Shown: positions 7,611-16,519, counted from the first letter of the stretch. The stretch: 64,000 nucleotides of DNA from Nocardioides sp. YIM 152315 (GCF_029210375.1 NZ_JARGER010000043.1:62001-126000), one strand, 5' to 3'. Notes: a model not told the origin generated them from the sequence alone. Program-made: numbers and translations.

Positions 7611-8599
7611 GGGTCCAGTCTGGCCGCGGCCCCGTCCCCGGCGCCCGACCGTTCTTGCTCGGTGCGTGGGGCCGTCCGATGGGCCGAGGCGATCGCCGCC
7701 ACCGCGCGGTCGACCAGCTCCGGATCGTCGTACCGGAGCCAGGTGATCCGCGGGTCCTTGCGGAACCACGAGTCCTGGCGCCGGGCGAAGCGTCGGGTGG
7801 CGAAGATCGTGCGCTCGCGGGCCTCGTCGAGGGTGAGGTCGCCGCGCAGGTGGGCGACCACCTCGCGGTAGCCGATCGCGGTCACGGCGGTGCGTCCCTC
7901 GGCGAGCCCCTCGGCGAGCAGCCGCTCGACCTCCGCGACGAGGCCCTGCTCGAACATCAGGTCGACCCGCTGCTCGATCCGGGTGTCCAGCGTCGGCCGG
8001 TCGATGTCGACGCCGATCTGCACCGACGCGGGGTCGGCGTACTCCAGCGTGGGCAGGGAGGCGCTGAACGGCCGCCCGGTGATCTCGACGACCTCGAGGG
8101 CCCGCACGATGCGGCGCCCGTTCTCGACCAGGATCCGGTCGGCGGCCTCGGGGTCGACCGACCGAAGCCGATGGTGCATCTCGGCGCTGCCGACCTCGGC
8201 GAGGTCGGCCTCCAGCCGGCGGCGTACGGCGTCGTCCGTGCCCGGGAAGTCGAACCGGTCCAGGACCGCCCGCGTGTAGAGCGCCGACCCCCCGACCAGG
8301 ACCGGGACCCGCCCGGCCGCGTGGAGCGCGCCGATCGCGTCCCGCGCCCAGCCCTGGAACTCCGCGACCGTCAGCGGATCGCGCACCGCGAGCACGTCGA
8401 GCAGGTGGTGCCGGATCCCGCGACGCTCGTCCTCGGGCAGCTTCGCGGTGCCGATGTCCATGCCCCGGTAGACCTGCATCGCGTCGGTGTTGACGACCTC
8501 GCCACCGAGCCGCTCCGCGAGGTCGAGCGACAGGCTGGTCTTGCCGGAGGCGGTGGCGCCGACGACGGCCACGATCGGCAGGAATGACGTCGGCGGCAT
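7607..8599 (-). CDS. miaA: tRNA dimethylallyltransferase
   Basis: MiaA transfers an isopentenyl group to A37 of tRNAs reading U-starting codons. Starting at the ATG at 8597-8599 gives 330 residues, a normal length. The P-loop VVGATASGKTSLSLDLAERL sits at the N-terminus. DAMQVYRGMDIGTAK, GGSALYTRAVLD and the C-terminal AIGYREVVAHL and RTIFATRRFARRQDSWFRKDPRITWL are all standard. A longer open frame upstream overlaps the promoter of the divergent small gene and is not used. MiaB, which acts next on the same base, is encoded 1.5 kb away on the same strand. Confidence 0.97.
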   Translation of the reverse strand: MPPTSFLPIVAVVGATASGKTSLSLDLAERLGGEVVNTDAMQVYRGMDIGTAKLPEDERRGIRHHLLDVLAVRDPLTVAEFQGWARDAIGALHAAGRVPVLVGGSALYTRAVLDRFDFPGTDDAVRRRLEADLAEVGSAEMHHRLRSVDPEAADRILVENGRRIVRALEVVEITGRPFSASLPTLEYADPASVQIGVDIDRPTLDTRIEQRVDLMFEQGLVAEVERLLAEGLAEGRTAVTAIGYREVVAHLRGDLTLDEARERTIFATRRFARRQDSWFRKDPRITWLRYDDPELVDRAVAAIASAHRTAPRTEQERSGAGDGAAARLDP

Positions 8600-8617
8600 G
8601 TGGTTAGTGTGGCAAGC

Positions 8618-8806
8618 ATGACCGCGCCGATTCCCGAGGACCAGGACCAGCCGCCAGTGGGCACCGGGCGTCCGCCCGGGGAGCACCCGTCGGACCTGCC
8701 GTCCGGAGACGACCGGGCGACGCCGTCCGCCGAGCGGGTGGAGCATCAGGTGGAGAATGCGGAGACGTCACTCGACGAACCCTCAGACGACACCGGAGGT
8801 GAGTGA
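8618..8806 (+). CDS. Small acidic disordered protein A
   Basis: The ATG at 8618 opens a 62-residue frame (MTAPIPEDQDQPPVGTGRPP...). It is rich in Pro, Asp, Glu and Gly, with no hydrophobic core or membrane segment, so it is predicted to be disordered. It is divergent from miaA with 18 bp between starts. Its stop lies one base before the next ATG, so it is coupled to protein B. I do not recognise a family. Confidence 0.6.
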   Translation: MTAPIPEDQDQPPVGTGRPPGEHPSDLPSGDDRATPSAERVEHQVENAETSLDEPSDDTGGE

Positions 8807-8807
8807 G

Positions 8808-8987
8808 ATGAGCGAGTTCGACACCACCGACGAGGTCGAGCCCGAGGAGCGCCCCGACGAGGAGGAGTACGTCGGGGAGGGCGACGGGCCGACCTCGCGG
8901 GAGACCGGCACCCGCTACGACGAGCAGGGCGAGGCGGAGACGACGCCCCAGGACCTCGTCGAGGACGACGACGAGGACGAGGAGTGA
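8808..8987 (+). CDS. Small acidic disordered protein B
   Basis: This 59-residue protein (MSEFDTTDEVEPEERPDEEE...) ends in an uninterrupted acidic tail (EDDDEDEE). More than a third of its residues are Asp or Glu and it has almost no hydrophobic residues. GGAGG lies about 10 bp upstream of the ATG at 8808. Its stop overlaps the GTG start of the Nudix gene (GTGA), so the two proteins should be made together. The function is unknown; an acidic partner or chaperone-like role is conceivable but unsupported. Confidence 0.62.
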   Translation: MSEFDTTDEVEPEERPDEEEYVGEGDGPTSRETGTRYDEQGEAETTPQDLVEDDDEDEE

Positions 8988-9481
8988 CCGAGGCCGAGCC
9001 GTACAGCGAGGAGTACGCCGCGGCCCACGGCCGCTTCGTCGTCGTGCCCGCGGCGTACGTCTTCCTGCTGCGCGACGGAGCCGCGGGGCCGGAGGTGCTG
9101 CTCCAGCTGCGGCACAACACCGGCTACATGGACGACCACTGGGCGGCCGCCGCGGCCGGCCACGTCGAGCGCGGCGAGACGGCGTACGACGCCGCCCGGC
9201 GCGAGGCGCTGGAGGAGCTCGGGATCCGCGACGTCGACCTGACGTTCGTGACCGCGATGCAGCGCACCCGGCACGACCGGCCGATCGACGAGCGCATCGA
9301 CTTCTTCTTCACGGCCCGGTCCTGGTCGGGCGAGCCGCGGATCGTCGAGACCGAGAAGGCCGCCGACCTGCGCTGGTGCCGGCTCGACGACCTGCCCGAC
9401 CCCGTCGTGCCGCACGAGCGGACGGTGTTGGAGGCGCTGCGAACGGGTACGGCGCAGGCGTACTCGACCTTCGGCTTCTGA
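8984..9481 (+). CDS. Nudix hydrolase
   Basis: The 165-residue protein carries a complete Nudix box GHVERGETAYDAARREALEELGI (G-x5-E-x7-REAxEExGI). The Glu pair there binds the catalytic Mg2+ for hydrolysis of a nucleoside diphosphate linked to another moiety. It starts at a GTG overlapping the preceding stop. The motif order (FVVVPAAYVFLLRD, VLLQLRHNTGYMDDHW) resembles the MutT/NUDT15-like housecleaning group of Actinobacteria, but the substrate cannot be read from the sequence. It is flanked on both sides by pairs of acidic small proteins. Confidence 0.92.
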   Translation: MTEAEPYSEEYAAAHGRFVVVPAAYVFLLRDGAAGPEVLLQLRHNTGYMDDHWAAAAAGHVERGETAYDAARREALEELGIRDVDLTFVTAMQRTRHDRPIDERIDFFFTARSWSGEPRIVETEKAADLRWCRLDDLPDPVVPHERTVLEALRTGTAQAYSTFGF

Positions 9482-9503
9482 GCCGACCCCCAGGAGGCTG
9501 CCC

Positions 9504-9761
9504 GTGAACCAGTCCGACCTCGGCCCGATGCCCGAGCCCGAGATCGAGCCGGGCGAGCCGAACCCCGGCGGCGTGGACGCCAAGCCCGACGACGCCAACG
9601 GCACGATCCCGGATCCGCCGGTGTCGAACAACCCCTCGATCGCCGAGAAGGTCCCCGAGCCGCTGAAGCAGGAGGTCGAGGCGAGCGAAGACACCTCGAC
9701 GAAGGCCACCCGCAACGACCACGGGGAGAACGACGAGCCCGAGAAGGAGTCGCCGGCATGA
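9504..9761 (+). CDS. Small acidic disordered protein C
   Basis: A GTG at 9504, preceded by AGGAGG at 9491-9496, opens an 85-residue frame (first residues MNQSDLGPMPEPEIEPGEP). It is rich in Pro, Glu, Asp and Asn and lacks a hydrophobic core. Its stop overlaps the ATG of protein D. I recognise no family. Codon use is like that of its neighbours, which supports real coding. Confidence 0.6.
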   Translation: MNQSDLGPMPEPEIEPGEPNPGGVDAKPDDANGTIPDPPVSNNPSIAEKVPEPLKQEVEASEDTSTKATRNDHGENDEPEKESPA

Positions 9762-10048
9762 ACGACCGACCTTCGGACGACGACGAGGAGCTCCAGTCCT
9801 CGACCCCCGGGTCCTCCGGTCCCCAGCGCGCCGCCGGCGGCATGGGAGTCAGCAGCGAACGGGTCGGCCACGCCGGCCCCGGCCAGGAGGCCACCGACGG
9901 CCTGCGCGACGTCTCGGAGCACGAGCGCACCGCCGACGAGGAGACCCTGCCCGAGCAGTCCGTCGGCAATCCCGAGGACAACCCCACCGGCATCCCGCCG
10001 AAGGCGGGCTACCCGAAGCTCGACCCCCGCGACGACGACGAGGTGTAG
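9758..10048 (+). CDS. Small acidic disordered protein D
   Basis: The ATG at 9758 overlaps the stop of protein C (ATGA). The 96 residues are polar and acidic, starting MNDRPSDDDEELQSSTPGSS and ending KLDPRDDDEV, again without hydrophobic segments. It is the last gene of the plus-strand group and converges on miaB 47 bp later. No function can be assigned. Confidence 0.6.
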   Translation: MNDRPSDDDEELQSSTPGSSGPQRAAGGMGVSSERVGHAGPGQEATDGLRDVSEHERTADEETLPEQSVGNPEDNPTGIPPKAGYPKLDPRDDDEV

Positions 10049-10095
10049 GGCCGGCTCGCACCCTCATCCCGGGTCCAGGCTCAGCCACCGTCAGG

Positions 10096-11604
10096 TCAGC
10101 GACAGGCGGGGTCCTCCGGCAGTGGGGCCGGTACGCCGACCGCCGGCATGCCGAGCGCGACCCCCGGTGCCGTCGACGGGGCGGCGTTGCGCGCCTCCCA
10201 CGCGTCGCCCGACCGGGTGCGGCGCACGCCGATGATCTCGCCGTCGGCGACCAGGTGGTGCGGTGCGGCGTACGTGATCTCGACGGTGACCAGGTCGCCG
10301 GGTCGCGGTTTCGACACGGGGCTCCGTCCCTCCTCGACCACCGGGTTCCACGCGAAGTGGACGAGGCGGTTGTCGGGGCCGCGACCGGAGAGCCGGTGGG
10401 TGGCGGCGTCCTTGCGGCCCTCGCCCTCGGCGACCATCAGCTCGACGCGCGTGCCGACGAGCGCCTTGTTCTCCTCCCAGGCGATCTCGTCGACCAGCGT
10501 GACCAGCCGCTCGTAGCGGCCCTTGACGACCTCCGGCGGCACCTGGTCGTCGAGCGCGGCGGCGGGCGTGCCGGGGCGCTTGGAGTACTGGAACGTGAAC
10601 GCCCCGGAGAAGCGCGCCTCGCGCACGACGTGCAGCGTCTCGGCGAAGTCCTCCTCGGTCTCGCCCGGGAACCCGACGATGATGTCGGTGGTGATCGCCG
10701 CGTCCGGCATCGCCGCGCGGACCCGCTCGATGATGCCGAGGAACTTCTTCTGGCGGTACGAGCGCCGCATGTCCTTCAGCACCTTGTCGGAGCCCGACTG
10801 CAGCGGCATGTGCAGCTGCGGCATCACGTTCGGCGTCTCCGCCATCGCCTCGATGACGTCGTCGGTGAACTCCGCCGGGTGGGGGCTGGTGAAGCGCACC
10901 CGCTCCAGCCCGGGGATCGAGCCGCAGGAGCGCAGCAGCTTCGAGAAGGCCCGGCGGTCGCCGAACTCCACGCCGTACGAGTTGACGTTCTGCCCCAGCA
11001 GCGTGATCTCCGAGACGCCCTCGGCCACGAGCGCCTCGATCTCGGCGAGGACCTCGCCCGGCCGGCGGTCCTTCTCCTTGCCACGCAGGCTGGGGACGAT
11101 GCAGAACGTGCAGGTGTTGTTGCAGCCGACCGACACCGACACCCAGGCGGCGTACGCCGACTCGCGGCGGGTCGGCAGGGTCGACGGGAAGACCTCGAGC
11201 GACTCGAGGATCTCGACCTGCGCCTCCTCCTGCACCCGGGCCCGCTCGAGCAGCACCGGCAGCGAGCCGATGTTGTGGGTGCCGAAGACCACGTCGACCC
11301 ACGGCGCCTTCTGCGTGATCGTCGAGCGGTCCTTCTGCGCCAGGCAGCCGCCGACGGCGATCTGCATGCCGGGCCGCGCCGCCTTGACCGGCGCCAGGTG
11401 GCCGAGGTTGCCGTAGAGCTTGTTGTCGGCGTTCTCCCGCACCGCGCAGGTGTTGAAGACGACCACGTCGGCCTGTTGCCCGTCGGGGACGCTCTCCCGA
11501 TCAAAGGGGAGGTAGCCCGCGTCCTCGAGCAGGCCGGAGAGGCGCTCGGAGTCGTGGACGTTCATCTGGCACCCGTAGGTGCGGACCTCATACGTGCGAG
11601 CCAT
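10096..11604 (-). CDS. miaB: tRNA-2-methylthio-N6-dimethylallyladenosine synthase
   Basis: MiaB is a radical-SAM methylthiotransferase that modifies isopentenylated A37 made by MiaA. The 502-residue protein starts at MARTYEVRTYGCQMNVHDSERL. The N-terminal cluster cysteines are in YGCQMN, the CAVRENADNK region and the VGGCLAQ motif. The radical-SAM triad CNNTCTFC lies in the middle, followed by GQNVNSYG and a C-terminal TRAM domain (about the last 65 residues before a tail). The nearby miaA supports the call. The alternative upstream ATG would add 27 residues of poor sequence. Confidence 0.97.
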   Translation of the reverse strand: MARTYEVRTYGCQMNVHDSERLSGLLEDAGYLPFDRESVPDGQQADVVVFNTCAVRENADNKLYGNLGHLAPVKAARPGMQIAVGGCLAQKDRSTITQKAPWVDVVFGTHNIGSLPVLLERARVQEEAQVEILESLEVFPSTLPTRRESAYAAWVSVSVGCNNTCTFCIVPSLRGKEKDRRPGEVLAEIEALVAEGVSEITLLGQNVNSYGVEFGDRRAFSKLLRSCGSIPGLERVRFTSPHPAEFTDDVIEAMAETPNVMPQLHMPLQSGSDKVLKDMRRSYRQKKFLGIIERVRAAMPDAAITTDIIVGFPGETEEDFAETLHVVREARFSGAFTFQYSKRPGTPAAALDDQVPPEVVKGRYERLVTLVDEIAWEENKALVGTRVELMVAEGEGRKDAATHRLSGRGPDNRLVHFAWNPVVEEGRSPVSKPRPGDLVTVEITYAAPHHLVADGEIIGVRRTRSGDAWEARNAAPSTAPGVALGMPAVGVPAPLPEDPACR

Positions 11605-11705
11605 GACGCGAAAAGGGTACGGCTCGCCGGCCCCGCACCCGAAACGCGCGCCCCTCCCCGTGCGTCGGTAGCCCGAACCGGCCAAGGGTGACTAAGGTCC
11701 CCGTC

Positions 11706-12464
11706 ATGACAGCGGCCCCTTCGTCGACCGAGAGCGTGGTGACGCTCGAGGGCGTCGACAAGTACTTCGGCGACCTGCACGTCCTGCAGGGCATCGACCT
11801 CAGGGTCCGCCGCGGCGAGGTCGTCGTCGTGATCGGTCCGTCGGGCTCCGGCAAGTCGACGCTGTGCCGCGCGATCAACCGGCTCGAGACGATCGACGGC
11901 GGCTCGATCACGCTCGAGGGCCAGCCGCTCCCGCAGGAGGGCAAGGAGCTGGCGCGGCTGCGCTCCGACGTCGGGATGGTCTTCCAGAGCTTCAACCTCT
12001 TCGCCCACAAGACCGTGCTGGAGAACGTCACGCTCGGACCGATCAAGGTGCGCCGCACCAAGCGCGCCGACGCCGAGAAGCGGGCGCGCGAGCTGCTCGA
12101 CCGGGTCGGCGTCGCACACCAGGCGGAGAAGTACCCCGCCCAGCTCTCCGGCGGCCAGCAGCAGCGCGTCGCGATCGCCCGCGCGCTCGCCATGGAGCCC
12201 AAGCTGATGCTCTTCGACGAGCCGACCTCGGCGCTCGACCCGGAGATGATCAAGGAGGTCCTCGACGTGATGGTCGACCTCGCCCGGGGCGGCATGACGA
12301 TGATCGTCGTGACCCACGAGATGGGGTTCGCGCGCACGGCCGCCGACCGGGTCGTCTTCATGTCCGACGGCGCGATCGTCGAGGAGAGCACGCCCGACGA
12401 CTTCTTCACCAACCCCCGCTCCGACCGTGCCCGGGACTTCCTCGGCAAGATCCTCAAGCACTGA
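11706..12464 (+). CDS. gluA: Glutamate ABC transporter, ATP-binding protein
   Basis: This 252-residue ATPase powers a polar amino-acid importer. Walker A is GPSGSGKST, the Q-loop is VFQSFNLFAHKT, the signature is LSGGQQQRVAIARAL, and Walker B is LMLFDEPTSALDPE followed by the H-loop VVTHEMGF. The ATG at 11706 is preferred to an upstream in-frame start at 11688. It is the first gene of a four-gene operon in the order ATPase, binding protein, permease, permease, the same order as gluABCD of Corynebacterium, which transports glutamate. Glutamate specificity is inferred from that order and from the similarity. Confidence 0.94.
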   Translation: MTAAPSSTESVVTLEGVDKYFGDLHVLQGIDLRVRRGEVVVVIGPSGSGKSTLCRAINRLETIDGGSITLEGQPLPQEGKELARLRSDVGMVFQSFNLFAHKTVLENVTLGPIKVRRTKRADAEKRARELLDRVGVAHQAEKYPAQLSGGQQQRVAIARALAMEPKLMLFDEPTSALDPEMIKEVLDVMVDLARGGMTMIVVTHEMGFARTAADRVVFMSDGAIVEESTPDDFFTNPRSDRARDFLGKILKH

Positions 12465-12515
12465 CCGCGACCCAGATCCGTCACAGGCTCCCGCAACTCG
12501 GAAAGAGGAGAAGAA

Positions 12516-13409
12516 ATGCGACACATCCAGAAGGTCCGGGCGGCCGCCGTCGCCCTCGCCCTCGCTGCCGCTCTCGCTGCCTGCGGCGACGCCGGCGACG
12601 ACAGCGACGAGGGCGCCGACGTCGAGGTGCAGGAGAACGCCGCCGACGAGTTCGACGACGGCACCAGGATGAAGGAGCTCGCCGACAGCGGCTCCGTCAT
12701 CATCGGCGTGAAGTACGACCAGCCCGGCATCGGGTTCAAGGGCGCGACCGACGACATGCCGGTCGGGTTCGACCCCGAGATCGGCAAGATCCTCGCCGCC
12801 GACCTGGGCATCGCGCCCGAGGACATCACCTGGAAGGAGACGATCTCCGACAACCGGGAGCCGTTCCTCCAGAACGGCGAGGTCGACCTGGTCATCGCGT
12901 CGTACTCCATCACCGACGAGCGGCGCGCGGTGGTCGGACAGGCCGGCCCCTACTACGTCACCGGGCAGCAGCTGCTGGTGAAGTCCGACAGCGACATCGA
13001 CAGCCTCGACGACGTCAAGGGCACCGAGGTCTGCTCGGTCACCGGATCGACGTCGCTGGAGAACATCGAGGCCGAGGGCGCCAAGCCGCGCGGCTTCGAC
13101 ACCTACTCCGAGTGCGTCGACCAGGTGCTCAACGGCCGGGTGGACGCGATGACCACCGACGGCGCGATCCTGCTCGGCTACGCGGCCCAGAACCCCGACC
13201 AGCTCAAGGTCGTCGTCGACCCCTTCTCCGAGGAGCGGTACGGCGTGGGCTACTCCCAGGACCACCCCGAGATGTGCGAGTGGATCACCGACACGATCGA
13301 GGACGCCCAGGAGGACGGCGCGTGGGCGGAGGCGTTCGAGGCAACGCTCGGCAAGTCCGGCGTGGACACGCCCGAGCCGCCCGCGATGGACGAGTGCCCG
13401 GCCGCGTGA
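12516..13409 (+). CDS. gluB: Glutamate ABC transporter, substrate-binding lipoprotein
   Basis: The 297-residue precursor has a lipoprotein signal: a basic N-terminus, a hydrophobic stretch, and the lipobox LAAC with the modified Cys near residue 23. The mature part is a type 2 periplasmic-binding fold of the polar amino-acid family. The motifs GVKYDQPGIGFKG, PVGFDPEIGKILAADLG, LVIASYSITDERR and SVTGSTSLENIE are typical of GluB. A strong ribosome site (AAGAGGAG) precedes the ATG. It delivers its ligand to the GluC/GluD permease. Confidence 0.94.
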   Translation: MRHIQKVRAAAVALALAAALAACGDAGDDSDEGADVEVQENAADEFDDGTRMKELADSGSVIIGVKYDQPGIGFKGATDDMPVGFDPEIGKILAADLGIAPEDITWKETISDNREPFLQNGEVDLVIASYSITDERRAVVGQAGPYYVTGQQLLVKSDSDIDSLDDVKGTEVCSVTGSTSLENIEAEGAKPRGFDTYSECVDQVLNGRVDAMTTDGAILLGYAAQNPDQLKVVVDPFSEERYGVGYSQDHPEMCEWITDTIEDAQEDGAWAEAFEATLGKSGVDTPEPPAMDECPAA

Positions 13410-13459
13410 CCGCGGACCGTTCGACGAGCTGACCGTAGGCTGACGGAGAGGACCGAGGG

Positions 13460-14110
13460 TTGGACGACCTCCTCGACCAGTACGACCTGGTGCTCCAGGC
13501 GTTCTGGCTGACCATCCAGCTGTCGGTCCTCTCCGGCCTGTGCTCGCTCGTGCTCGGCACCCTGCTGGCCGCGATGCGGGTGGGGCCGGTGTCGGTGCTT
13601 CGCGGCGTCGGGACGACGTACGTGACGCTCGTGCGCAACACCCCGCTGCTGATCATCTTCGTCTTCATCTTCGTGGCCGCGCCCAACCTGGGCTGGTTCA
13701 CCGACACGGCGTTCCTGACGCTGGGCGTGGTCACGGTCAGCCTCTACACGTCGGCCTTCGTCTGCGAGGCAGTCCGGTCGGGCGTCAACGCCGTGCCCCT
13801 CGGACAGGCCGAGGCGGCCCGAGCCATCGGACTGACCTTCGCCCAGACGATGGGCAGCGTCGTACTTCCCCAGGCGTTCCGGGCGGTGGTGCCGCCGCTG
13901 GCCAGCGTGCTGATCGCGATGACCAAGAACACCTCGATCGCCGCGGTCTTCGGCCTCATGGAGCTGACCGGCAGGATGCGGTACTTCAGCAACAACAGCG
14001 CCGACGACACCGTCATCTTCTTGGTCTTCGCTGCGCTGTACATCGTGCTCGTCGAGCTGATCTCGGCCGGCGCGATCGTTCTGGAACGACGCTGGAGGGC
14101 AGCACGATGA
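13460..14110 (+). CDS. gluC: Glutamate ABC transporter, permease subunit
   Basis: A TTG start at 13460, after GAGAGGA, gives 216 residues (first LDDLLDQYDLVLQAFWLTI). There are about five membrane helices. The conserved EAA loop, which contacts the ATPase, reads EAARAIGLTFAQTMGSVVLPQAFRAVVPPL. TYVTLVRNTPLLIIFVFIF is the typical His/Glu/Gln permease segment. The gene overlaps gluD by ATGA. Confidence 0.94.
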   Translation: MDDLLDQYDLVLQAFWLTIQLSVLSGLCSLVLGTLLAAMRVGPVSVLRGVGTTYVTLVRNTPLLIIFVFIFVAAPNLGWFTDTAFLTLGVVTVSLYTSAFVCEAVRSGVNAVPLGQAEAARAIGLTFAQTMGSVVLPQAFRAVVPPLASVLIAMTKNTSIAAVFGLMELTGRMRYFSNNSADDTVIFLVFAALYIVLVELISAGAIVLERRWRAAR

Positions 14111-14955
14111 ACACGAGCACGGTCCTCTTCGACACCCCGGGGCCACGCACCCGCGCCCGGCATCGGCTCTACGCACTGGTTTCGGGGGTCGTGCTGATCG
14201 GGCTGCTGGCGTGGCTCGTCTGGTACCTCTACGACCAGGGCGAGCTGGAGTACGACCTCTGGGAGCCCTTCCTCACGCCCGCCTACCTCGAGGTCCTGTG
14301 GCAGGGGCTGCTCGACACGCTCGCGATGGCGGTGCTCGCGATCCTCCTCGCGGTCGTCATGGGCTTCGTGCTCGGCGTCGGCAAGCTCTCCGACCACCGA
14401 CTCGTCCGATGGCCCTCGTGGCTGATCGTGGAGTTCTTCCGCGCGGTGCCGCTGCTGTTGCTCATCATCTTCCTCTTCCTCGGGCCGGCCGGACTCACGT
14501 CGTACTGGTCGGTCGTGGTCGGTCTGACGCTCTACAACGGGGCGGTGCTGGCCGAGATCACCCGCGCCGGCGTGCTCGCGGTGCCCAAGGGACAGGTCGA
14601 GGCGGCGTACGCCCTCGGGATGCGGAAGACGCAGGTCATGGTCTCGATCCAGCTGCCGCAGGCCGTGAAGATCATGATCCCGGCGATCATCAGCCAGTGC
14701 ATCGTGGCGCTGAAGGACACCAGCCTCGGCTACTACGTGCTCGCACCCGGCCTGACCACCGTCGGCCGCCAGATCTGGACCGAGTTCGGCAACCAGCTCC
14801 AGACCGCACTCGTGCTGGCCGCGACCTACATCGTGTGCAACCTGATCCTCACGGCCCTGGCCACCTGGGCGCAGCGGAGACTCGTCGGCGAGCGCAAGCC
14901 GATCGTGCACACGATCGACCCCGGGATGGGTCAGGCGGGCCCGGGACTGTCGTAG
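14107..14955 (+). CDS. gluD: Glutamate ABC transporter, permease subunit
   Basis: The second membrane subunit has 282 residues. It is longer than GluC because of an N-terminal extension with one extra helix (residues about 20-45). The permease signature is EAAYALGMRKTQVMVSIQLPQ, and VEFFRAVPLLLLIIFLFL is typical of the family. The ATG at 14107 overlaps the gluC stop. The C-terminal tail after the last helix is short and polar. Confidence 0.94.
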   Translation: MNTSTVLFDTPGPRTRARHRLYALVSGVVLIGLLAWLVWYLYDQGELEYDLWEPFLTPAYLEVLWQGLLDTLAMAVLAILLAVVMGFVLGVGKLSDHRLVRWPSWLIVEFFRAVPLLLLIIFLFLGPAGLTSYWSVVVGLTLYNGAVLAEITRAGVLAVPKGQVEAAYALGMRKTQVMVSIQLPQAVKIMIPAIISQCIVALKDTSLGYYVLAPGLTTVGRQIWTEFGNQLQTALVLAATYIVCNLILTALATWAQRRLVGERKPIVHTIDPGMGQAGPGLS

Positions 14956-14988
14956 CCCGGTCGGGCGATGGTCCATGCTGTGCGCACC

Positions 14989-16482
14989 ATGACTGACGCA
15001 CATCTCGACCGTCCCCTCGACCGGCGCAGCCTCTTCCTGGCCGGCGCCGGCGTCGCGACCACCGCCGCCCTGCTCACCTTCGAGCCCGCCGCCGCGGGCG
15101 AACGGAAGCGGACCAAGACCTTCAAGGGCGAGTTCACCGATCCCGACGGGCCGGACTGGGTCTACCTGCCGTTCCGGGTGCCGAGGGGGGTGCGCGCGAT
15201 CTCGGTGAAGTACCGCTACGAGCCGACGCCCCTCGGCCCGACGACCCTCAACGTCGTCGACATCGGCATCTTCGACCCCTCGGGTCGCGGACTCGGAGAC
15301 GCGCAGGGGTTCCGCGGCTGGTCGGGCGGCTCACGCGACTCCTTCCGGATCAGCCGGTCCTCGGCGACCCCCGGCTACCTGCCGGGCCCGATCACTCCGG
15401 GCCGGTGGCGTGTCGTGCTCGGGCCCTACCAGATCAGCGGCGACGGCACGCCGTACCGCGTCGACGTCACGCTGCACTTCGGGCGGCGCGGCGAGCGGTT
15501 CCGGCCCACGCCCGCGCCGAGGTCGGTGCCGGGCGCCGGCGCCGGGTGGTACCGCGGCGACCTGCACGTGCACACCGTCCACTCCGACGGGTCGCAGACG
15601 CCGCGGCAGGTGATCAGGTACGCCCGCAAGGCCGGCCTCGACTTCATCGGCACCTCCGAGCACAACACGACCTCGGCCCACCAGGTCTGGGGCAGGGTCG
15701 CTCCCGACGACTTCCTCGTGATCACGGGCGAGGAGGTCACGACGCGCGCCGGCCACTGGCTCGCCGCGGGCCTGCCGCGCGGGACGTGGATCGACTGGCG
15801 CTACCGGCCCGAGGACGAGCGGCTCGCGCGCTTCACCGACCAGGTGCGCAAGGCGCGCGGGCTCGCGATCGCCGCCCACCCCTACCAGATCGGCTCCGGC
15901 AACGGCTGGCAGTTCGGCGACGACTTCGCCGAGATGGACGCCATCGAGGTCTGGAACGGTCCGTGGAGCGGGCTCAACGCGATGGCCAACACCAAGGCGG
16001 TCGCGCGGTGGCACGAGCTGCTCACCGCGGGCGTGTTCAAGCCGGCCGTCGGCAACTCCGACACCCACAAGCGCGAGCAGCGGATCGGCGTCGCGCAGAC
16101 CGTGGTCCGGGCGAAGCGGCTGTCGGCGACTGCGATCATCGCGGGCTACCGGGCCGGACACTCCTGGATCACCGGCTCCTCTGCGGTCGACCTGGCGTTC
16201 ACCGCCACCCTGGGTGCGACAACGGCCGAGTGCGGCGACCGTCTCGCGAGCACGGCCGCCGACCAGGTCGCCGTACGGCTCCACGTCACCGGGGTGCCCG
16301 CCGGCTCGGTCGCCACACTGATCGGCCCGGGCGCCGCGACGTACGGCGCTCCCGTGGTCGCCGGCGCGGACGGCGTCCTGCTGGTCGACCAGGCGGTGCC
16401 GGGCGGCACGGCGTTCGTGCGGGCGGAGGTCCGTCACGGCGACGCGATGGTCGCGCTGACGAACCCGATCTTCCTCGGCTGA
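14989..16482 (+). CDS. Tat-exported CehA/McbA-family metallohydrolase (PHP domain)
   Basis: The protein has 497 residues from the ATG at 14989. The N-terminus RPLDRRSLFLAGAGVATTAAL is a Tat-type signal. Residues about 40-175 form a beta-rich domain, followed by a PHP phosphoesterase-like domain with metal ligands in GDLHVHTVHSDG, GTSEHNT, AAHPYQ and VGNSDTH. CehA/McbA are actinobacterial carbamate-insecticide hydrolases. The wider family contains many secreted phosphodiesterase-like proteins, so carbaryl hydrolysis should not be assumed. A C-terminal beta domain (from about residue 400) follows. Confidence 0.87.
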   Translation: MTDAHLDRPLDRRSLFLAGAGVATTAALLTFEPAAAGERKRTKTFKGEFTDPDGPDWVYLPFRVPRGVRAISVKYRYEPTPLGPTTLNVVDIGIFDPSGRGLGDAQGFRGWSGGSRDSFRISRSSATPGYLPGPITPGRWRVVLGPYQISGDGTPYRVDVTLHFGRRGERFRPTPAPRSVPGAGAGWYRGDLHVHTVHSDGSQTPRQVIRYARKAGLDFIGTSEHNTTSAHQVWGRVAPDDFLVITGEEVTTRAGHWLAAGLPRGTWIDWRYRPEDERLARFTDQVRKARGLAIAAHPYQIGSGNGWQFGDDFAEMDAIEVWNGPWSGLNAMANTKAVARWHELLTAGVFKPAVGNSDTHKREQRIGVAQTVVRAKRLSATAIIAGYRAGHSWITGSSAVDLAFTATLGATTAECGDRLASTAADQVAVRLHVTGVPAGSVATLIGPGAATYGAPVVAGADGVLLVDQAVPGGTAFVRAEVRHGDAMVALTNPIFLG

Positions 16483-16487
16483 GAGCC

Positions 16488-16519
16488 GGCCGGGAAAGTC
16501 CGTCACGAACTGGCTGTCG
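16488..16519 (+). repeat. Dispersed repeat R2, partial copy
   Basis: This 32-bp segment matches 48252-48283 at 30 of 32 positions (GTCCGTCACGA is its core). The complete copy at 48 kb is a long inverted repeat. Here only the left arm is present, and it ends where homology to a phosphotransferase begins. This suggests a deletion or insertion boundary. Confidence 0.75.

Noticed and set aside
10255..11691. Long plus-strand frame opposite miaB and similar very long antisense frames elsewhere (for example 4720-6813, 30917-31780, 43832-47311)
   Set aside because: In DNA this rich in G and C, antisense frames stay open. They are rich in Arg, Ala, Gly and Pro, have no recognisable domains, and lie over well-supported genes.
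14989..16482. Naming the PHP-domain protein a carbaryl hydrolase
   Set aside because: The CehA/McbA family name refers to a few members. Substrate cannot be read from these motifs.
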